64,000 bases of DNA, taken from the NCBI RefSeq assembly GCF_021654775.1, contig NZ_AP025343.1, positions 6,291,501-6,355,500 of the forward strand, in the 5' to 3' direction. The first letter of the stretch is position 1; every line of letters begins with the position of its first letter. Of this stretch, positions 17,168-26,999 are shown one piece after another. The notes under the pieces are model-generated. The model saw only the letters and a list, made by a program, of their open reading frames with translations. It made no database searches and was not told the DNA's origin. Source of the DNA: Paenibacillus azoreducens (GTDB lineage: Bacteria; Bacillota; Bacilli; Paenibacillales; Paenibacillaceae). Made by a program: the position numbers and the translations under genes.

Positions 17168-17235
17168 ACGTTGTGTTATGCTCCGATATTGTTTATGATC
17201 GTTATATACCACCTCAATAAAGGAGCCTAACTCTC

Positions 17236-18039
17236 TTGAGATATTATGTTCTGGATCGCGGCGATCAGTTATCCGTCGATTTAAGCGAGCAGTTCCATAA
17301 GTTAGCCGCCGAGCGCGGATTTCGTTTGGATGCCGAATCGCCTGAGATTGTCATCTCGATTGGCGGGGACGGCACGATGCTTCATGCCTTCCATACGTTT
17401 ATCGATCATATTCCCGATATCGCTTTTGTGGGCGTTCATACGGGCCATCTTGGATTCTATGCCGATTGGCAGGCAGATGAACTGCCCCAACTAATCGAAC
17501 TCATGGGCTCGGCCGGCAATTCCGGCTCGATTCGTCCGCGGATTGTCAAATACCCGCTTCTGGAGCTGGAGATTCACAGAAAATCGGGAAATGCTTCTTA
17601 TATCGCATTGAATGAATTTACACTCAAAGGCGTGGATGGGACGGTTGTAGCCCAGGTGGATATTAATGACCAAACTTTCGAGATGTTCCGGGGCGACGGA
17701 ATCTGCATTTCGACTCCGTCCGGCAGTACGGCATACAATAAAAGCCTTGGCGGGGCCATGGTTCATCCAACGATTGAGGCGCTGCAAATTGCGGAAATCG
17801 CTTCGATCAACAACCGCGTGTTCCGAACGATGGGTTCCCCGCTGCTGCTTCCCAAACATCATCATACGGATATATTTTCGCGCAAAGAACAGCGGCTGCT
17901 GCTCACCATTGATCACGTCAACATCCAGGTGGACGATTTGATTTCGGTTCGATGCCAGGTGGCGAAGGAGAAAGTGAGCTTTGCGCGCTTCCGCCCGTTC
18001 CCCTTCTGGAACCGGGTCAGAGAAGCTTTTCTGGGTTAA
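17236..18039 (+). CDS. nadK: NAD kinase
   Basis: The 267-residue enzyme phosphorylates NAD to NADP. The ATP/polyphosphate site SIGGDGTML (about residues 41-49) is intact. So is the NAD-binding GICISTPSGSTAYNKSLGG stretch. The start is a TTG, supported by AAAGGAG 10 nt upstream. Bacillales often have two NAD kinases; this short form resembles YtdI more than the other paralogue, but that assignment is uncertain. It is convergent with yutD. Confidence 0.93.
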   Translation: MRYYVLDRGDQLSVDLSEQFHKLAAERGFRLDAESPEIVISIGGDGTMLHAFHTFIDHIPDIAFVGVHTGHLGFYADWQADELPQLIELMGSAGNSGSIRPRIVKYPLLELEIHRKSGNASYIALNEFTLKGVDGTVVAQVDINDQTFEMFRGDGICISTPSGSTAYNKSLGGAMVHPTIEALQIAEIASINNRVFRTMGSPLLLPKHHHTDIFSRKEQRLLLTIDHVNIQVDDLISVRCQVAKEKVSFARFRPFPFWNRVREAFLG

Positions 18040-18049
18040 CATGCTTCGA

Positions 18050-18090
18050 AAAAAGCGGCTCCCTTATTGGGAACCGCTTTTTATTTTCTC
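18050..18090. terminator. Terminator between nadK and yutD
   Basis: The stem AAAGCGGCTCCC/GGGAACCGCTTT with a 5-nt loop has T on the plus side and A on the other, so it can serve both genes. It overlaps the last codons of yutD. Confidence 0.7.
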
Positions 18091-18396
18091 GTTCTTTTCT
18101 TTGTCCTTCTCCTTCGACTGAACCTCCCGGTTCTTCTGCAGAACAAAATAGGCGCAGCCAAAATTGCAATATTCGTTGATGTAGTCCACTATACTGGAAA
18201 AGGCCGTGTCCTTAGTGGCTTTGGGATGCTTATCCCGGTAAAACCCCTTCAATCTGAGCTGGTTATAACCCCAGTCTCCAATGATGTAATCATAGCGGTC
18301 CAGCACTTCGCTGTAACGATCGCGAAAGGCTTCGGGGTTCCAGCCGTTTTTATGGTCTTTCAGCAGTTCGTAGCTTTTTCCGCCTATCAGGATCAA
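18064..18396 (-). CDS. yutD: YutD family protein
   Basis: The 110-residue protein matches the DUF1027/YutD pattern: YELLKDHKNGWNPEAFRDRYSEVLDRYDYIIGDWGYNQLRLKGFY, with a later Cys-containing NFGCAYFVL. The C-terminal tail is strongly charged (Lys/Glu repeats). The role is unknown. It follows lipA by 35 bp on the same strand, as in B. subtilis, where the yut genes are neighbours. The start is a TTG with GGGGAAGGA upstream. Confidence 0.85.
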   Translation of the reverse strand: MILIGGKSYELLKDHKNGWNPEAFRDRYSEVLDRYDYIIGDWGYNQLRLKGFYRDKHPKATKDTAFSSIVDYINEYCNFGCAYFVLQKNREVQSKEKDKEKNEKIKSGSQ

Positions 18397-18431
18397 ATGT
18401 CCTTCCCCTGCCTTTCATTCGAGATTAATCA

Positions 18432-19313
18432 TTATTTGTTGCTTGCCGCCGATTTTACCTGCTCATGCGCATGGTAGGAGCTGCGGACAAGCGGTCCGGA
18501 TTCAACGTGACTGAATCCTCTCTTCATGCCTTCTTCCTTCAGCTTGGCAAACTCATCGGGATGATAGTATTTTACAACATTCAAATGCTGCGGAGTAGGC
18601 TGCAAATATTGGCCGATTGTCATAATATCGCAGTCAATGGCACGCAAATCATCCATCGCTTCCAAAATTTCATCCCATTCCTCGCCAACACCTAGCATGA
18701 TACTCGATTTGGTGGGAATATTAGGCTGCATCTCTTTTGCTTTTTTCAAAAGCTCCAAGGATCGCTCATATTTCGCTTTCGCACGGACACGGTTCGACAT
18801 CCGTTTTACAGTTTCGATGTTGTGGTTCAGAATATCCGGTTTAGCGTCCATGACCACTTTCAAAGCATCCCAATTTCCCATAAAGTCGGGAATCAGAACC
18901 TCGACGCTGCACAGAGGCAGACGTTTGCGGACAGCCTTGATCGTTTCGGCAAAAATGCTCGCGCCTCCGTCAGAAAGATCATCCCGCGCGACGCTGGTAA
19001 TGACGCAATGATTCAATCCCATATTTTCGGCGGCTTCGGCAACACGTTCAGGCTCAAGCAAGTCCAGCTCAGTAGGTCTTCCCGTATTAACCGCACAGAA
19101 ACGGCATGCACGCGTACAAATATCGCCAAGAATCATAAACGTCGCCGTACGATTAGCCCAGCATTCATATATGTTAGGGCAACGCGCTTCTTCACACACG
19201 GTATGCAGTGTTTTGGAGCGCATCATGCTCTTGATTTCCTGATAGTTCTCACCGGTTGTTAACTTGATCCGAATCCAATCCGGTTTTGGTTCCTTGGTGG
19301 TTTGATTAGGCAA
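18432..19313 (-). CDS. lipA: Lipoyl synthase
   Basis: The 293-residue radical SAM enzyme inserts two sulfurs into octanoyl groups on lipoyl domains. Both iron-sulfur cluster motifs are visible: C40-EEAR-C45-PNIYE-C51 for the auxiliary cluster and C66-TRA-C70-RF-C73 for the radical SAM cluster. It sits upstream of yutD and divergent from lytH, the same neighbourhood as in B. subtilis. Confidence 0.96.
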   Translation of the reverse strand: MPNQTTKEPKPDWIRIKLTTGENYQEIKSMMRSKTLHTVCEEARCPNIYECWANRTATFMILGDICTRACRFCAVNTGRPTELDLLEPERVAEAAENMGLNHCVITSVARDDLSDGGASIFAETIKAVRKRLPLCSVEVLIPDFMGNWDALKVVMDAKPDILNHNIETVKRMSNRVRAKAKYERSLELLKKAKEMQPNIPTKSSIMLGVGEEWDEILEAMDDLRAIDCDIMTIGQYLQPTPQHLNVVKYYHPDEFAKLKEEGMKRGFSHVESGPLVRSSYHAHEQVKSAASNK

Positions 19314-19489
19314 TGATCCAACCTTCTTTCGCTCATGATTAACTGCGCACGCCCCATATTATATCATGAAATACCCCAAAATACTTCCATTTCCCATCCG
19401 GCATAAAATGTATTATCTTGTACCACTCTAAACATATGTCCGATCCGTCCGGAAAAAATCTTACAAGCTTGCCAGCAGGAGGTTTAACG

Positions 19490-20575
19490 ATGAGAATTTC
19501 TAAATCAAAAACGGGAAACATCCGCCGTTCAATGATTTGCGCTGCTGCTGCGGTGATTGTTTTCGGAGCTGCGGCTTCTCCTGCACGCGGGGCTTCAGAA
19601 CCCCAACCGACTAAGGCTGCCGAAGCACTGGACAAGTTAAGCCAAGAGGAGATCCTTGTTGCAAGAAAACAACTTTACGATCGCATGGCGGCAGTCACCC
19701 ATATCCCATGGTACCGTCTTGCGGCAATCGATCAATACGAGCATACGCTCACGAAAGTACACCCGAAGGATCGGAATCATCCGAAGCGATTAACAGGCAT
19801 TTTCATGAATGAACCATTATGGAGCGGCATGCTTAATCCTGATCAAAAAGATAGCAATCCGCGCTCCATCAGCATTTTTAACGGTTATGGCAAAGACGGT
19901 TCGGGTGACGGACAAGCGGATATGAACAATGATATGGATGTGCTCTACAGCATGTCCTCCTACCTTCTTAAATACGGTCAATCCGAAGATGATTTCAGCA
20001 TTGCCTTGTGGGAATATTATCACAACAGCCGTTCCGTCCAGCGTATTCTGCAGTTTTCCCGGCTGTATGAAAAATTTCAACAGATCGATCTGTCAGGGCA
20101 CGCTTTCCCGCTTCCCATCTCCAATTCGTATTCATATCGCAGCACATGGGGTACCGGCAGAAGTTGGGGTGGAAACCGTATCCATGAGGGAACCGATATT
20201 TTCGCGCCATACGGTACGCCCGTGCGAAGCACCTGCTATGGCATCGTGGAGCTGAAAGGCTGGAACCCCTTTGGCGGGTGGAGAATCGGGATTCGCGATC
20301 TGCAGAACCGCTACCACTATTACGCCCATCTCTCCGGCTACGAGAAGAGCATTAACAAGGACGACATCGTCATCCCCGGTCAACGGATCGGGTGGGTCGG
20401 AAGCTCGGGTTATGGAAAGCCAGGAACGCAGGGGAAATTTCCTCCGCATCTGCATTATGGCATTTACAGGGACAGCGGGCTAGTCGAATGGTCTTTCGAT
20501 CCTTATCCTCTGCTTCGCCATTGGGAATCGGCAGAACGCAAAGCGCTTAAAGAAAAGAAAAAGGAACATTATTAA
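19490..20575 (+). CDS. lytH: M23 peptidase, probable spore cortex L-Ala-D-Glu endopeptidase LytH
   Basis: The protein has 361 residues, with an N-terminal signal peptide (hydrophobic stretch ending in ASPARGA, about residues 14-36). A C-terminal LytM/M23 domain carries HEGTD near residue 232 and PHLHYG near residue 320, which give the His-Asp-His zinc site. LytH trims cortex side chains to single L-Ala residues in the forespore envelope. The assignment rests on the domain and on synteny with lipA and yunB. GGAGG precedes the ATG at 19490. Confidence 0.82.
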   Translation: MRISKSKTGNIRRSMICAAAAVIVFGAAASPARGASEPQPTKAAEALDKLSQEEILVARKQLYDRMAAVTHIPWYRLAAIDQYEHTLTKVHPKDRNHPKRLTGIFMNEPLWSGMLNPDQKDSNPRSISIFNGYGKDGSGDGQADMNNDMDVLYSMSSYLLKYGQSEDDFSIALWEYYHNSRSVQRILQFSRLYEKFQQIDLSGHAFPLPISNSYSYRSTWGTGRSWGGNRIHEGTDIFAPYGTPVRSTCYGIVELKGWNPFGGWRIGIRDLQNRYHYYAHLSGYEKSINKDDIVIPGQRIGWVGSSGYGKPGTQGKFPPHLHYGIYRDSGLVEWSFDPYPLLRHWESAERKALKEKKKEHY

Positions 20576-20667
20576 ACCTCAAAAATCCCTTTTGGCAAAA
20601 AGTGCGGAATATCAAATGAAAACCAACGGTTCGAGCGAAATCGCAACAACCCGGCAGAACCCAAAAT

Positions 20668-20702
20668 TCCCTGCATTCAGCTGAAGCTTGCAGGGAATTT
20701 GC
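20668..20702. terminator. Bidirectional terminator between lytH and yunB
   Basis: AAATTCCCTGCA pairs with TGCAGGGAATTT around a short inner stem; the two genes converge here. Confidence 0.75.
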
Positions 20703-20735
20703 TATCCCATTTTCTAAAGGAATTACCCCGGGTTG

Positions 20736-21569
20736 TTATTTCGATTCGGTTGATCCAGCTTTTTCTTTCGTCCCGCCATTTTCACCCGAAGATATACCCG
20801 GAACGGCAAGCCCCCCCTGACCCTGATCGCCATGGCCTGCAGCGCCCTTATTCGTAATGCCAGGCAAAGCAATATTCGGGGCATTAATCCCGTTATTCCC
20901 AATCGGCTGCCCCTGACTGTTGTAATAATACATCGGCACATCCCCGACAACCATCAGGTAAGAAACCGGGATCTCCGTATCAATAACTTCAGGCTCCATA
21001 TCAAACGGAATGACAACCGCTACTTCGACGGTAACATGTATGTAAACCTCTACCAGTACCATGTTGATGCCGGCATCCTTTTCCCTTGTATTCAAATCCA
21101 CTTTAACCGCCCCTTGCGGTTCGATGCGAATCGGAATATTCGGTCCGAAAGAGGCGAGGATCGGACTGCCCAGCGCCTGCCCCAGAGGGATGCTTTCCGA
21201 CAGCATATGTTTATTTTGCAGAGTATCCTGCACCACTTTAAAGGTGTCTGAAGTGATTTTCATATGTTCGGCAGCATTCAGCATAAACCCGGATACTTTT
21301 CCGGAGGAGTCCATTTTCCAGTCAATCAGCTGCTGCGCGTCTTCCCCCTTGGCCACCTGCGAGGCGATAGCCTCATTAATGGCATCCGTCCCGATTTGCT
21401 TCATCCGGATTTTAGCCAAATGCATGATGGGAGGTTTCATATGGTTTTCTACGTACGCCAAAAATTGCAGAAGAAGAATCGAAAGCACAAGCGTTCCAAT
21501 CAGCCATACCTTGCGCCTGCTGCTCTGGTTATTCACACCCCTGCTCCGCCATCTCGCCCTTCTTCTCAT
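20736..21569 (-). CDS. yunB: Sporulation protein YunB
   Basis: The protein has 277 residues, with a basic N-terminus, one signal-anchor helix (about 22-42) and an outside domain containing MKQIGTDAINEAI and a central GPNIPIRIEPQGAVK segment, typical of YunB. YunB is expressed in the mother cell and is needed for normal sporulation. The Gly/Pro-rich C-terminal tail (about 225-277) is low complexity and longer than I would expect. It is convergent with lytH, as in B. subtilis. Confidence 0.88.
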   Translation of the reverse strand: MRRRARWRSRGVNNQSSRRKVWLIGTLVLSILLLQFLAYVENHMKPPIMHLAKIRMKQIGTDAINEAIASQVAKGEDAQQLIDWKMDSSGKVSGFMLNAAEHMKITSDTFKVVQDTLQNKHMLSESIPLGQALGSPILASFGPNIPIRIEPQGAVKVDLNTREKDAGINMVLVEVYIHVTVEVAVVIPFDMEPEVIDTEIPVSYLMVVGDVPMYYYNSQGQPIGNNGINAPNIALPGITNKGAAGHGDQGQGGLAVPGISSGENGGTKEKAGSTESK

Positions 21570-21780
21570 TCTATCGCCATCCCTCCTTTGAAGAAGAGGT
21601 TTAGGTTGCTTACCTTAAAAGCATATGACCCTGTCCCGAGAAATAACCCACAAAGTAATGCCAAGCTGCGGGTATAATGTAAGTAGGGGCTGCGGTAATA
21701 AATTTTTTTTGCACCCCCGTATCTTTTGGCGGCATCCCGAACGTTTTATATATAGAGGCCTCTCAAGGAGAGTGATTAAC

Positions 21781-22455
21781 ATGTTAATCCAAAAGGAAAT
21801 GGAAGATCTGTACCCGAAACTTAAATATTTTTGCATGAACATGACGGGAAATTCTTGGGACGCCGAGGATTTAGCGCATGATTCCATGCTTAAAGCTTTG
21901 GTGTTCTGCCAAAAGGAATCATCCGGCAAGCGCCGGCCCAGCTTTCCGCTGCTCGCGACGATCGCCCGCAACCACTGGATTGACCAGCTTCGCAAACAAA
22001 GCCGCGAAACCCTGGGCGAAACAGCCGACGAACCGGCTCATGAAAAGCCGCTGGAACAGCTGCTTAGCGGGCTGGATACGTTGATGGAGCGCCTGACGCC
22101 CAAACAGCTGCTGGCGTTTGTTCTGAAGGATATATTTGAATATCGCCTGTCCGATATTGCCGATTCGCTTGAATTGAATGAAACTGCCGTCAAATCGCTG
22201 CTGCATCGGGCACGCCGCAAATTGAACATGAACGAGACGCCGGAGATTCCGGCATCCTCTTCGGAGTGGGAGCAGGTCGATGCCGACTGGTTCCAGCGCC
22301 AGCTGCTGGTCGCGATCCGGATGGAGCAGCCGGAACTGCTCAAAAGACTGGCCGTTTCCCTGCGGTCCAAAAATCCGGTTACGACAGCTCGTCTACATCG
22401 CGCTGCTCGTCAGCCAACCTGCAATTCCTTGTTCATTGAATTCAGTGCGGCGTAG
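21781..22455 (+). CDS. ECF-type RNA polymerase sigma factor
   Basis: The protein has 224 residues. Region 2 is visible in SWDAEDLAHDSMLKAL and IARNHWIDQLRKQ. Region 4 is seen as LTPKQLLAFVLKDIFEYRLSDIADSLELNETAVKSLLHRARRKL. A further 60 residues follow region 4, longer than classical ECFs, and could be a built-in regulatory tail. No anti-sigma gene is adjacent. The ATG at 21781 has AAGGAG upstream. clpP begins 35 bp after the stop, suggesting one operon. Confidence 0.82.
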   Translation: MLIQKEMEDLYPKLKYFCMNMTGNSWDAEDLAHDSMLKALVFCQKESSGKRRPSFPLLATIARNHWIDQLRKQSRETLGETADEPAHEKPLEQLLSGLDTLMERLTPKQLLAFVLKDIFEYRLSDIADSLELNETAVKSLLHRARRKLNMNETPEIPASSSEWEQVDADWFQRQLLVAIRMEQPELLKRLAVSLRSKNPVTTARLHRAARQPTCNSLFIEFSAA

Positions 22456-22490
22456 CCCTTTCGGCTGTTTAATAGAAGGAGGCTAAAACC

Positions 22491-23078
22491 ATGAATACGA
22501 TCCCTTATGTCGTTGAGCAATCCCGCCTTGGAGAACGTTCGTATGACATATATTCCAGATTGCTGAAAGACCGCATCGTTTTCCTCGGATCCGAAGTCAA
22601 TGATCATGTGGCGAACAGCATCATTGCCCAGCTTTTGTTTCTGGCCGCCGATGATCCAGAGAAAGAAATTTCGCTGTATATCAACAGTCCGGGAGGATCG
22701 ATCTCCGCTGGTTTCGCGATCCTCGATACGATGGATTACATCAAACCGGAGGTCAGCACGATCTGTATGGGAATGGCGGCTTCCATGGGGGCGTTCCTCT
22801 TTCTCGGAGGCGCCAAGGGTAAACGCTATGCGCTGCCAAACAGCGAATTTATGCTGCATCAGCCGCTTGGAGGCGCCCAGGGACAGGCCAGCGACATTGA
22901 AATTACCGCCCGCAGGCTTCTGAAGACCAAGGAAAAGGTGAACCTCTTCATCGCCGAAAAAACAGGGCAACCTTTGGAAAAAATTTATCAGGACGCCGAC
23001 CGCGATTTCTTTCTTACTGCGGAAGAAGCGCTCGAATACGGCATCGTGGACCGGATCATTACGCAGCCGCTGGCATGA
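22491..23078 (+). CDS. clpP: ATP-dependent Clp protease proteolytic subunit (ClpP paralogue)
   Basis: The 195-residue serine protease has an intact triad: Ser98 in GMAASMGAF, His123 in MLHQPLGG and Asp172 in DADRD. The oligomer forms a degradative chamber fed by Clp ATPases. The context (behind an ECF sigma gene rather than alone) suggests a second, specialised copy, but the housekeeping copy is not in this window, so this is inference. AGGAGG precedes the ATG. Confidence 0.93.
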   Translation: MNTIPYVVEQSRLGERSYDIYSRLLKDRIVFLGSEVNDHVANSIIAQLLFLAADDPEKEISLYINSPGGSISAGFAILDTMDYIKPEVSTICMGMAASMGAFLFLGGAKGKRYALPNSEFMLHQPLGGAQGQASDIEITARRLLKTKEKVNLFIAEKTGQPLEKIYQDADRDFFLTAEEALEYGIVDRIITQPLA

Positions 23079-23252
23079 CCACCGTCATGCCGCCAGCCCA
23101 TTTGAAATGCCCGATCGCAGGAATAGAGGTAAAAAGGGGCAAAGCTGATAACTTGATCAGCCAATCAAAGTCTCTATGCAGGTATACGAAAATAAAGCCT
23201 CTCCTTGAGGTTAAATGAACGTGGAAAGTATTAAAAATAGCAAAGGTTACAT

Positions 23253-23310
23253 CCATTTGGGGATCACATGTGCGAAAGCCATTTGGTGATCATATGTGCG
23301 AAGCCCTGAC
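23253..23310 (+). repeat. Short direct repeat after clpP
   Basis: GATCACATGTGCGAAAGCC and GATCATATGTGCGAAGCCC occur about 30 bp apart, separated by ATTTGGT. Confidence 0.55.
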
Positions 23311-23333
23311 CGGTTGCCCTCTACGCGAAAACC

Positions 23334-23455
23334 TGCGAATGTGCATCTTTTTCCCGCGGTTTTGCCACTTCATACGAAAAAGCCTGCGAATGCAGGCTTT
23401 TTCGGCCATATAAGCTCAATATCAAGTTTAACCTGAAAAGGATGCACATTCGCAA
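23334..23455. repeat. Nested palindromic element downstream of clpP
   Basis: The outer arms GCGAATGTGCATCTTTTT (near 23335) and AAAAGGATGCACATTCGC (near 23436) are complementary with one mismatch. They enclose a perfect inner hairpin CGAAAAAGCCTGC/GCAGGCTTTTTCG at 23366-23403 that can act as a bidirectional terminator. A partial extra copy, GGAAAAGGATG, follows at 23483. Confidence 0.65.
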
Positions 23456-23519
23456 GAATTTTGTTTATTTCCCACGAAACATTGGAAAAGGATGTATTTT
23501 TGCATGTTTTCTCTAATAC

Positions 23520-24923
23520 TTATGACATTTGAAAATAACGCTCGGCGTTGTGATAACAAATATCCTGCACGATTTTGCCGATCCAGTCGTAATCCAGCGG
23601 AAGCTCCCCTTCCTCCATCCACTGCCCCAGCAGCCTGCATAACACCCGGCGGAAATATTCATGTCGCGGAAACGACATCAAGCTGCGCGAATCCGTCAGC
23701 ATCCCGACAAAAGTGCTGATTAAGCCCATGGACGACAAAGCCGTCAGCTGTTTCAACATCCCCTCTTTTTGGTCATGGAACCACCACGCCGCGCCAAGCT
23801 GCATTTTGCCTTCAGCCTCGGATGATTGGAAATTCCCGACCGTCGTGGCAATCATCTCGTAATGGGAGGAATACAAGCTGTACACAATGGTTTTTGGCAA
23901 TTGGCCGTCCCGGTCCAGCTCGCTCAGGAAACCATTGAGGGAAGCGGCCAAATGGTAGTCAAGAATGGAATCATAGCCGGCATCCCTGCCGAGCTGCTCG
24001 AACATCCGTTCATTGTTATTGCGGATCGCCCCGATGTGCAGCTGCATCGCCCAGCCCCGCGCGTGATACATTCGGCCCAGCATCAGCAAAGTATACGTCC
24101 GGTACTTATGCTCTTCCGCGAGCGAAATGCTGCCGCCTGCAAGCGCCTTAGCGAAAATTTGCCCTGCTTCTTTTTCCGTCGCCTTCTCATAAGGAAAAAT
24201 ACCGAATCCGTGATCCGATAACCGGCATCCCTGCTCATGGAAAAAATCAATCCGCTTCTGCATCGCTTGTAATAGATTGTCATAGCTTTGAATATCCTGA
24301 TTAGCCGCTTGTGCCAGCTTGCGGATGTAATCCGCAAAATCCCCATTCGTTATATCTAAAGCCCTGTCGGGCCGGAAGGCCGGAATCACCTTGGCTGCTC
24401 CTTGCGGATTCTTGGCGATTTGCTGATGCGCCGCGAGGTGATCCGCGGGATCATCCGTCGTGCAGGCAATCTTGACGCGAAAAGCATCCAAAATACCTGC
24501 CGCCCTAAGTTGCGGCTCGCTCAAACGCTCGTTGCAGCGGTTCCAGATCTTTTCAGCCGTCTCCGCATTAAGGGGTTCCTGAACATCAAAATAACGCTTA
24601 AGCTCCAGCTGCGTCCAATGAAAAAGCGGGTTGCCGATCATCCGCGGAACACAGCCAGCCCAAGCCATAAATTTCTCCTTGTCCGAGGCATCGCCCGTAA
24701 TCAAACGCTCCTCCACGCCAAGCCACCGCATGGCTCTCCACTTGTAATGGTCCCCATGAAGCCACATTTCCGTTATATTGCGAAACTGGCGGTCCGCCGC
24801 GATATCCTCCGGATTCAAATGATTGTGGTAATCCAGAATCGGCATCCCTTTGGCGTAATCATGATACAACCGCTTGGCGCTGTCGGTCGTCAATAGCAAA
24901 TGCTCCGTGGAAATTCCCTTCAT
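23520..24923 (-). CDS. uxaC: Glucuronate isomerase
   Basis: The 467-residue amidohydrolase-fold enzyme converts D-glucuronate to D-fructuronate (or galacturonate to tagaturonate). The N-terminal metal-site motif ILDYHNHL (about residues 28-35) and a late WWFHDQKEGM stretch are visible; the length fits UxaC. The ATG at 24923 has GGAGG 7 nt upstream and is preferred to an upstream start at 25013, which would cross the operator. It is divergent from the GntR regulator, with the other pathway genes beyond it. Confidence 0.93.
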   Translation of the reverse strand: MKGISTEHLLLTTDSAKRLYHDYAKGMPILDYHNHLNPEDIAADRQFRNITEMWLHGDHYKWRAMRWLGVEERLITGDASDKEKFMAWAGCVPRMIGNPLFHWTQLELKRYFDVQEPLNAETAEKIWNRCNERLSEPQLRAAGILDAFRVKIACTTDDPADHLAAHQQIAKNPQGAAKVIPAFRPDRALDITNGDFADYIRKLAQAANQDIQSYDNLLQAMQKRIDFFHEQGCRLSDHGFGIFPYEKATEKEAGQIFAKALAGGSISLAEEHKYRTYTLLMLGRMYHARGWAMQLHIGAIRNNNERMFEQLGRDAGYDSILDYHLAASLNGFLSELDRDGQLPKTIVYSLYSSHYEMIATTVGNFQSSEAEGKMQLGAAWWFHDQKEGMLKQLTALSSMGLISTFVGMLTDSRSLMSFPRHEYFRRVLCRLLGQWMEEGELPLDYDWIGKIVQDICYHNAERYFQMS

Positions 24924-24960
24924 CCGTATACCTCCGATCCATTTTTGTTTACGCTTACAG

Positions 24961-24994
24961 TTCCATACTACCATACTTGTATGGTAGTATGGAA
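24961..24994. promoter_or_regulatory. Perfect palindromic operator between uxaC and the GntR gene
   Basis: The 15-bp arms TTCCATACTACCATA and TATGGTAGTATGGAA are separated by CTTG. The site lies midway between two divergent start codons (24923 and 25012), close to the expected promoters of both. It is the natural binding site for the adjacent GntR-family regulator, probably relieved by a uronate intermediate. An inner CATAC..GTATG palindrome may be the core half-sites. Confidence 0.75.
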
Positions 24995-25011
24995 CATAGG
25001 AGGTGACAACC

Positions 25012-25689
25012 ATGGATGAACGTATGCTTCAACAATCCGGATCAGCCGGAAATGCCGTATACCAGCAGCTTAAACAGCAGATTGTCAATCTGGACCTGCC
25101 CCCTGGAACCACTCTTTCCGAAAAAGAAACCTCTTTGACATTCCAGGTAAGCAGGACTCCGGTACGCGAAAGCTTTGTCCGGCTCGCTCAGGAAGGTCTC
25201 GTACTTGTTCTTCCCCAACGCGGAACCCGGGTCTCGCTGATCGACTCTGATATGGTTGAAGAGGCCCGGTTTATGCGCGAGCAGCTTGAAAAAGCCGTGA
25301 TCCGGCTGGCCTGCGAAGCATTTCCGGATGATAAGCTCTCCGCCGTTGAAAGCAATCTCGCCGAACAGCAGCAAGCCATACAGCGGCATGACGGGAAACG
25401 GATGTTTGAACTGGATGAGGCCTTTCACCGGATATTGTTCGAAGGCTGCAGCAAAAGCGGCACCTGGAACGTGATCCAGCAAATGAATGCCCATCTGAAC
25501 CGCACCCGCGTTCTGTGGCTCTGGACAGACCCGCATTGGGAACTTCTGTATGAGCAACACCAGGATATGTTTCTTGCGGTAAAAAAGCGGGATGCGGACC
25601 AGGCAGAGAGTATCATGCAGGAGCATATGCGTCTTAGCATCGCAAACCTCCCCGTGCTTAAAGCACGTTATCCGGAGTATTTCAAATGA
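25012..25689 (+). CDS. GntR-family (FadR/FCD type) regulator of uronate use
   Basis: The protein has 225 residues. The N-terminal winged helix has VYQQLKQQIVNLDLPPGTTLSEKETSLTFQVSRTPVRESFVRLAQEGLV, the classic GntR signature. The C-terminal all-helical FCD domain carries the Asp/His ligands seen around ELDEAFHRILFEG and EQHQDMFLAV and EHMRLSI. The position next to the palindrome and the uxa/uxu genes suggests a UxuR/ExuR-like repressor. AGGAGGTGA precedes the ATG at 25012. Confidence 0.88.
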   Translation: MDERMLQQSGSAGNAVYQQLKQQIVNLDLPPGTTLSEKETSLTFQVSRTPVRESFVRLAQEGLVLVLPQRGTRVSLIDSDMVEEARFMREQLEKAVIRLACEAFPDDKLSAVESNLAEQQQAIQRHDGKRMFELDEAFHRILFEGCSKSGTWNVIQQMNAHLNRTRVLWLWTDPHWELLYEQHQDMFLAVKKRDADQAESIMQEHMRLSIANLPVLKARYPEYFK

Positions 25690-25706
25690 ACATATGCGTA
25701 AAATAT

Positions 25707-25763
25707 CCCCACAAAGTGACGTGCAGCCTTCGAAGCTTGTTCCGATTGCTTTGCGGGGACCCC
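25707..25763 (+). repeat. Dispersed palindromic repeat A, copy 2
   Basis: CCCCACAAAGTG and CTTTGCGGGGACCCC form the ends, with an inner CTTCGAAG palindrome. It starts 18 bp after the regulator stop. Compare 7671-7723 and 27868-27925. It may work as an attenuator or terminator-like hairpin between cistrons. Confidence 0.7.
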
Positions 25764-25910
25764 AAGCGGTACTTTCTCTTGCGATATGAGGATGCAAGAT
25801 CACCGAAGTTTATACTTATATCTTAAAAATGAAATTTCGCCCGATGACCGGACGGCCGGCTGATTTTGACGGACGTCCCAATGTTCATTACATGATAAGG
25901 CGGTGAAGGA

Positions 25911-26999
25911 ATGCGTATGGTATTCCGCTGGTTCGGCGAAGGAAATGACACCGTTTCGCTCGGCCAGATCAAACAAATTCCCGGCGTTGAAGGCATTGTT
26001 TGGGCGCTGCATGATATTCCGGCAGGAGAAGCATGGCCCATGGAGAGAATCCGGGAGGTTCACAATCAGGCGGCAAAATTCAATCTCCACCTCGATGTGG
26101 TCGAAAGCGTCAATGTACATGAAGACATCAAGCTTGGCCTTTCGACCCGCGACCAGTATATCCAAAACTACATCACCACGATGGAACGCTTGGCACAGGT
26201 AGGCGTTAAAGTCATCTGCTATAATTTCATGCCTGTTTTTGATTGGACTCGTACGGAGCTGCATAAAAAGATGAACGACGGCTCAACTGCTCTCTTTTTC
26301 GAAAAATCGCGAATCGACGGAATCGATCCGTTTACGTTTGTGGAGCAAATCAACCAAAACAGCACGCTGACCATGCCGGGCTGGGAACCTGAGCGGCTTT
26401 CGCATTTGACCTCCCTGTTCGAGGCGTATAAGGACGTATCGTCGGAAGATCTTTGGGGACATCTCGCCTATTTCCTGAAAGCCGTCGTACCGGCTGCGGA
26501 GCGGTTAGGCATCCAAATGGCAATTCATCCGGATGATCCGCCATGGCCGATCTTTGGCCTGCCCCGCATCATGACCAGCCAGGAAAACCTGCGCCGATTG
26601 CTTGCATTGGTCGACAGCCCTTCGAACGGGATCACATTATGCAGCGGCTCGCTTGGCGCTAACCCGGACAATGACATCATTGCCATGATTCATGAATTCC
26701 ATGACCGGATTCCGTTTGCCCATATCCGCAACGTCCGCGTCTACGATAACGGCGATTTCATCGAAACCTCCCACCGTACCCAGGACGGCACCGTTGATAT
26801 CACCGGCATCGTCAAAGCGTACCATGACCATAGCTTCAGCGGATACGCAAGACCCGACCATGGCCGCCATCTGTGGGGCGAAGAATGCAGACCGGGATAC
26901 GGCCTTTATGACCGCGCACTCGGCATCATGTACCTGTGGGGTCTGTGGGATGCCCTGGAGCGGATCCAGCCTATGGACAGAAAAGAGGGAATCGTATGA
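25911..26999 (+). CDS. uxuA: Mannonate dehydratase
   Basis: The 362-residue enzyme dehydrates D-mannonate to 2-keto-3-deoxygluconate. Family motifs include [48 protein letters not shown] (metal-site His/Asp), LCSGSLGA and ARPDHGRH near the C-terminus. The length matches UxuA. The gene overlaps the next by 4 nt (ATGA), so the dehydratase and the reductase that makes its substrate are translationally coupled. Confidence 0.94.
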   Translation: MRMVFRWFGEGNDTVSLGQIKQIPGVEGIVWALHDIPAGEAWPMERIREVHNQAAKFNLHLDVVESVNVHEDIKLGLSTRDQYIQNYITTMERLAQVGVKVICYNFMPVFDWTRTELHKKMNDGSTALFFEKSRIDGIDPFTFVEQINQNSTLTMPGWEPERLSHLTSLFEAYKDVSSEDLWGHLAYFLKAVVPAAERLGIQMAIHPDDPPWPIFGLPRIMTSQENLRRLLALVDSPSNGITLCSGSLGANPDNDIIAMIHEFHDRIPFAHIRNVRVYDNGDFIETSHRTQDGTVDITGIVKAYHDHSFSGYARPDHGRHLWGEECRPGYGLYDRALGIMYLWGLWDALERIQPMDRKEGIV

